A stretch of 64,000 bases of DNA from the NCBI RefSeq assembly GCF_011927635.1, contig NZ_JAATJB010000005.1, forward strand, positions 186,001-250,000, given 5' to 3'. Shown here piece after piece: positions 61,229 to 64,000 of the stretch. Under the pieces are notes generated by a model. The model saw only the letters and a list, made by a program, of their open reading frames with translations, was not told the DNA's origin and made no database searches. Position numbers and translations under genes: made by a program. The DNA is from Sphingomonas trueperi. Lineage in GTDB: Bacteria; Pseudomonadota; Alphaproteobacteria; Sphingomonadales; Sphingomonadaceae. How positions within the stretch are numbered: the stretch's first letter is position 1; each line of letters begins with the position of its first letter.

Positions 61229-61322
61229 GTCATCCCGGCGAAAGCCGGGATCCATTCGCCACTCGGTTTCAGCAAGAGCGGACATCTAGCCCCCAATAGA
61301 TCCCGGCTTTCGCCGGGATGAC
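61229..61322 (+). repeat. Inverted-repeat element, copy 2 (GTCATCCCGGC type)
   Basis: GTCATCCCGGCGAAAGCCGGG at the left and CCCGGCTTTCGCCGGGATGAC at the right are inverted repeats. The ends are near-identical to those at 47145-47238, but the middle differs. It lies between the convergent ferredoxin and sufE genes. Confidence 0.82.
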
Positions 61323-61354
61323 AGTTCACGGGACGCGGAGTTCCTCGTGCGGGA

Positions 61355-61759
61355 TCAGGCGTACCGCCCCGCCGTTTCGCGGATCAGCGCGATCATGTTG
61401 GGGATGCCCTGGGTCCGGTTCGAGCTGAGCTGGTTCTTCAGGTCGAACGGCGCCAGCGCGGCTTCGATGTCTGTCGCCAGGATCTCGGCGGGGCTGCGAT
61501 CCTGCACGGTCAGCAGCACCAGCGCGATGATGCCCTTGGTGATCGCCGCGTTCGAATCCGCCAGGAAGTGGAGCCGTCCGTCGTCGGTTCGCGTCGGATA
61601 GATCCAAACCGAAGCCGAGCAGCCGCGCACCAGCGTCGCATCGGTCTTGAGCGGGTCGGGCATCGGCTCGAGCGCCTTGCCGAGATCGATCAGCAGGCGA
61701 TAGCGATCGTCGGCGTCGAGAAACCCGTATTCTTCCTGGAGATCGTCGAGGCTGGTCAT
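61355..61759 (-). CDS. sufE: Cysteine desulfuration protein SufE
   Basis: SufE takes sulfane sulfur from SufS for Fe-S cluster assembly. The 134-residue protein has the catalytic Cys47 in LVRGCSASVWIYP, the family motif RYRLLIDLGKALEPMP, and ADSNAAITKGIIALVLL. It lies at the end of the reverse-strand block led by pspC, 45 bases after the last small gene. A role of that block in its transcription is possible but not shown. Confidence 0.94.
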   Translation of the reverse strand: MTSLDDLQEEYGFLDADDRYRLLIDLGKALEPMPDPLKTDATLVRGCSASVWIYPTRTDDGRLHFLADSNAAITKGIIALVLLTVQDRSPAEILATDIEAALAPFDLKNQLSSNRTQGIPNMIALIRETAGRYA

Positions 61760-61804
61760 GGTCCCCGCGCTAGCGGGGTAGCGCGGGCTTTTCCAGCCTC
61801 GTGG

Positions 61805-61912
61805 TTACTTCGTCGCCGGGGCGTCGTAGCGCAGGCCGAGCCGGGGGCGGGGTGCCCGCGCCGGCGCCGGGGCGGGCTGGGCATCCGCCACCGGCGGGGT
61901 CGCCTGGCTCAC
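61805..61912 (-). CDS. Tiny Pro/Ala-rich ORF
   Basis: A 35-residue frame, starting with a GTG that overlaps the stop of the previous small gene (GTGA pattern). The sequence (MSQATPPVADAQPAPAPARA and then RPRLGLRYDAPATK) is disordered with a basic end. It may be a coupled peptide or a remnant of a frameshifted tail. Evidence is the overlap only. Confidence 0.35.
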   Translation of the reverse strand: MSQATPPVADAQPAPAPARAPRPRLGLRYDAPATK

Positions 61913-62157
61913 AGGTCCACCCCGGCGGCGATCGCCTCGAGCTTGCGGATGCGTTCCTTGAGGTCGGCCAGCTCGATCCGCGAGGCGGGGCTGGGCATCG
62001 TGGTCGCAGTCGGCTCGGGCCGGCGGAGTTCGACCAGCTCGCGGTGCTTCAGCGCCAGCCAGCCGCGCCATCCGGACAGCGCCGCGGCGGTGATCATGCC
62101 CAGCCCGGCCAGGCCGGAGACGGCGAGGGTGATGGTGGTTTGCGGGTCGATGGTCAT
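61909..62157 (-). CDS. Small membrane protein, PspB-like array member
   Basis: An 82-residue protein with one membrane helix (TITLAVSGLAGLGMITAAAL) and a charged tail ending in IELADLKERIRKLEAIAAGVDL. The tail keeps the LKERIRxLE heptads found in the other array members and in PspB of the phage shock system. It starts at the ATG at 62157; an ATG at 62178 would add seven residues. It is the most diverged copy. Confidence 0.65.
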   Translation of the reverse strand: MTIDPQTTITLAVSGLAGLGMITAAALSGWRGWLALKHRELVELRRPEPTATTMPSPASRIELADLKERIRKLEAIAAGVDL

Positions 62158-62181
62158 GGGGTTCGCTCCCAGAAACATGGC

Positions 62182-62460
62182 TCAGATCCGGTTCTTGTCG
62201 CGCAGCTTCTCGATCTCGTGGTCGAGCCGCAGGCTGTTTTCATTGTCGGTGATGACGCGTTCGAGCACCTGGACGCGCTCCTTGAGGGCGCGGATCTCGT
62301 CGCGAAGGCGGTCGGCCTCGAACTTCTCGGTCGGATCGCGGACGGCGAGGCCTTCCATTCGGTCGCCCCGGCTCGCCTTGACCACGCCGTAGCGCGCCTG
62401 GAGAACCTTGCCGATCGTGATCACGACGATGATGGCCACGACCATTTCGAACGGGTTCAT
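62182..62460 (-). CDS. PspB-like membrane protein
   Basis: A 92-residue protein: a membrane helix at residues 4-19 (FEMVVAIIVVITIGKVL), then about 70 charged residues with the coiled coil LRDEIRALKERVQVLERVITDN and HEIEKLRDKNRI. The core LKERVQVLERVITD matches the PspB C-terminus (RMRERIQALESIL in E. coli). PspB with PspC senses envelope damage and releases PspA control of PspF. The ATG at 62460 follows GGGGAGTAAGG. Confidence 0.75.
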   Translation of the reverse strand: MNPFEMVVAIIVVITIGKVLQARYGVVKASRGDRMEGLAVRDPTEKFEADRLRDEIRALKERVQVLERVITDNENSLRLDHEIEKLRDKNRI

Positions 62461-62496
62461 TGCACCTTACTCCCCTGTACTGGCGCGTGTGGCGCC

Positions 62497-62619
62497 TCAA
62501 TTTCCTGCTTGCGATGCCTGGGCGGCGCGGAGGGCGCGGCGGCGGGGGCGATCGCGGCTTTCGGCGAGGGCAATAGCTCCCCCGCACAGTGCGGCAAGCA
62601 CTGCGAGCATGACAATCAT
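62497..62619 (-). CDS. Tiny membrane protein within the psp-like array
   Basis: A 40-residue frame: a membrane helix (MIVMLAVLAALCGGAIALAE) followed by a basic tail (SRDRPRRRALRAAQ). AAGGAAA precedes the ATG at 62619. It lacks the coiled coil of the other members, so it may be a separate small protein (compare PspD-like additions in enterobacteria) or a truncated copy. Confidence 0.5.
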   Translation of the reverse strand: MIVMLAVLAALCGGAIALAESRDRPRRRALRAAQASQAGN

Positions 62620-62657
62620 CGAAATTTCCTTGCGTGGAAGAAGGTGAAAACGTTTCT

Positions 62658-62927
62658 TCAGTTCAGCGGCGCGTCGCGCAGCGTTTCGATTTCTTCGGCG
62701 AGACCCATGCCGCGATCGGTAATGATCCGTTCCAGCACCCGCACGCGCTGCTCCAGCCGTTCCGTCTGTGCGGCATATTGTGCCGCTTTCTCCGCCGTCT
62801 GGGCGTTGAGCGCCTGGGCCATCGCCTCCTTGTGCTTCAGCCAACGGCGGAACATGTCGCTGCCGACGCCGGCGACGACGGGGATGACCACCACGAGCGT
62901 GAAAAACGCGATCATGTTGAGGTTCAT
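62658..62927 (-). CDS. PspB-like membrane protein
   Basis: An 89-residue protein with a membrane helix at 5-23 (MIAFFTLVVVIPVVAGVGS) and a coiled coil with RLEQRVRVLERIITDRG and LAEEIETLRDAPLN. The VLERIITD core and the EIETLR end are shared with the members at 62182, 62938 and 63285. GGAGG stands before the ATG at 62927. Start and stop are 10-40 bases from neighbours, as in an operon. Confidence 0.75.
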   Translation of the reverse strand: MNLNMIAFFTLVVVIPVVAGVGSDMFRRWLKHKEAMAQALNAQTAEKAAQYAAQTERLEQRVRVLERIITDRGMGLAEEIETLRDAPLN

Positions 62928-62937
62928 CGAAGCCTCC

Positions 62938-63267
62938 TCAGTTCGAGCGGTTGCGCAGTGCCTCGATCTCGCGATCGAGCTGGTGGGCGCCATCGGTCAC
63001 GATGCGTTCGACATTGGCGAGCCGGTCCTTGACCGAACCGAGCTCGGCGCGCAGCTGGGCGTTCTCCTGACTGATCAGCTTGATCCGCTCGATCGCCTCG
63101 TCGTTGCGCTGCGGATACACTGCCTTGCCCCAGCTGTTTTCGAGCGGGTACCCGTTCTTGACGCGGAGCCAGGTGGTGAACAGCCAGCCGCCGACCCCCA
63201 AAAAGCCCATGGCGATTCCGGCCAGGATGATCCAGGGCATGAACGGGGCGAGTGCTACTTCGATCAT
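62938..63267 (-). CDS. PspB-like membrane protein
   Basis: A 109-residue protein with a membrane helix at about 10-33 (MPWIILAGIAMGFLGVGGWL), a short juxtamembrane region with KNGYPLENSWGKAVYP, and a coiled coil with LGSVKDRLANVERIVTDGAHQ and REIEALRNRSN. The motif NVERIVTD-x-LDREIEALR again matches the array pattern. The juxtamembrane KNGYPLEN resembles KHGYSISD of the next member, so the two are the closest pair. Confidence 0.75.
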   Translation of the reverse strand: MIEVALAPFMPWIILAGIAMGFLGVGGWLFTTWLRVKNGYPLENSWGKAVYPQRNDEAIERIKLISQENAQLRAELGSVKDRLANVERIVTDGAHQLDREIEALRNRSN

Positions 63268-63284
63268 TGTGCGTCTCCCTGAGC

Positions 63285-63575
63285 TCAGCGCAGCGCGTCG
63301 ATGGCGCGGGCGGTGCGCTCGGCGGGATCGGTGGCGATCCGTTCGAGCACCGAAATTCGGTCTTCCAGTCGGCTGATCTGGCCTGCGAGCCGTTCGTTCT
63401 CGGCTGCGAGCAGGTCGATCTTGCGATTGGTGTGGGCGTCGATCTTGTCGATATTCTTGCCGTGATCGTCGCTGATCGAATAGCCGTGCTTGGCGCGGAT
63501 CCAGTTGTTGGCCAGCCACCCGAAGGTGGAGATCGCCACCAGTGCGATCACGAAGCCGGGGCCACTCCAGTCCAT
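63285..63575 (-). CDS. PspB-like membrane protein
   Basis: A 96-residue protein with a membrane helix at 7-24 (GFVIALVAISTFGWLANN), then AKHGYSISDDHGKN and a coiled coil ENERLAGQISRLEDRISVLERIATDP with ARAIDALR at the end. It lies 30 bases after pspC on the same strand. The RISVLERIATD core is the best match in the array to PspB. Confidence 0.78.
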   Translation of the reverse strand: MDWSGPGFVIALVAISTFGWLANNWIRAKHGYSISDDHGKNIDKIDAHTNRKIDLLAAENERLAGQISRLEDRISVLERIATDPAERTARAIDALR

Positions 63576-63605
63576 CGTCGTGCCTCCCTGTTGGCAGCCT
63601 GCGCC

Positions 63606-63977
63606 TCAGCGCAGGCTTTCGATCTCGTCAGCCAGCCGGGTGTTGCGGCTGGTGTAGAACATCTCGATGTCGGCGAGCCGGCGATCGATGTCGCGGAACT
63701 TGGAGCGGACCTCCGAGGTCGAGCGCTTGGGGCTGGAGCGGACGCCCTGCCAGAAGCGTTCGTCTTCCGGCGTGTCGTAGAGGCCCACCGGCTTGGGGTT
63801 CGCGATCCAGGCGATCACGAAATACCCCAGGGCGCCCCAGCCGGTGGCCAGGGTGAGCAGCACGGTGGCCACGCGCACCCAGGTCACGTCGATGCCCGTG
63901 TAATCCGCCAGGCCGGCGCAGACGCCCATGAACTTGCGGTTCTGACGATCGAGATAGAATTTGGTGCGAGCGGACAT
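63606..63977 (-). CDS. pspC: Phage shock protein C-like, with coiled-coil tail
   Basis: A 123-residue protein. Residues 6-65 are the PspC domain: FYLDRQNRKFMGVCAGLADYTGIDVTWVRV, then a membrane helix (VATVLLTLATGWGALGYFVIAWI). The C-terminal 50 residues are coiled-coil-like (RSKFRDIDRRLADIEMFYTS and LADEIESLR), with the same EIESLR ending as the PspB-like proteins that follow it. PspC helps sense envelope stress. GGAGGA precedes the ATG at 63977. Its upstream partner (pspB or pspA) must lie to the right of the window. Confidence 0.88.
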   Translation of the reverse strand: MSARTKFYLDRQNRKFMGVCAGLADYTGIDVTWVRVATVLLTLATGWGALGYFVIAWIANPKPVGLYDTPEDERFWQGVRSSPKRSTSEVRSKFRDIDRRLADIEMFYTSRNTRLADEIESLR

Positions 63978-64000
63978 CTCAGTTCCTCCGTGAAGGATCA

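Noticed and set aside
1..64000. tRNA or rRNA genes
   Set aside because: No tRNA-like GGTTCGAATCC arm context or rRNA sequence was recognised; only SRP RNA and RNase P RNA were found.

Overview
The window is a high-GC (roughly 67-69%) alphaproteobacterial chromosome segment, most likely Sphingomonas or a close relative (order Sphingomonadales). The grounds are a complete alphaproteobacterial dcw cluster, a PhyR/NepR/EcfG general stress response locus with a PhyP-like partner, a chpT-cheAWYBR block, an SRP RNA just upstream of dnaX, and the style of the proteins (MurE with a DNPR diaminopimelate motif, TorF-type porin, DUF1800/DUF1501 pair). All gene calls come from reading the sequence; no database search was run.

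Layout. 1-4.2 kb: a sensor kinase cut by the window edge, a DNA glycosylase, an AT-rich secreted protein, an Mpo1-like protein, cysteine synthase and a small membrane protein. 4.2-23.0 kb: the dcw operon mraZ-rsmH-ftsL-ftsI-murE-murF-mraY-murD-ftsW-murG-murC-murB-ddl-ftsQ-ftsA-ftsZ, nearly all joined by 1-13 base overlaps. It is preceded by a TATAAT promoter and three 10-bp-spaced GGGA boxes that look like the MraZ operator. 23-30.8 kb: TPR/SPOR protein, dgt, a porin, small exported proteins and the DUF1800-DUF1501 pair. 30.8-32.4 kb: a lower-GC nuclease toxin and candidate immunity gene. 32.6-39.5 kb: argS, SPOR protein, nagZ, scpAB, tatABC and an entericidin-like lipoprotein. 39.7-43.7 kb: general stress response locus (phyP-nepR divergent from phyR, small ORF, ecfG). 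43.7-52.3 kb: SRP RNA, CPBP protease, dnaX-ybaB, mtgA, rpoH, rluD, a JAMM protein and a DsbA-family protein. 52.5-58.5 kb: chpT and chemotaxis genes. 58.5-64 kb: amidase, RNase P RNA, J-protein, ferredoxin, sufE, and a phage-shock-like array led by pspC.

How the parts work together. The dcw genes make lipid II and build the divisome; mtgA, nagZ, the amidase and the SPOR proteins act on the same cell wall. The stress locus encodes an anti-sigma factor, its response-regulator antagonist and the sigma factor. Candidate EcfG promoters (GGAAC-N16/17-CGTT type) lie before nepR and before three small membrane or lipoprotein genes scattered through the window, which suggests a local regulon. The right-hand end carries pspC followed by at least five small membrane proteins, four of which share a PspB-like coiled-coil signature, apparently a tandem paralogue expansion.

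The most unusual items are the PspB-like array, the nuclease/immunity pair, a palindromic repeat translated in frame inside murD, a 97-bp MITE-like element with 14-bp inverted ends and an 8-bp target duplication nested in another repeat, and a hairpin that buries the ribosome binding site of a 42-residue membrane protein after ecfG.
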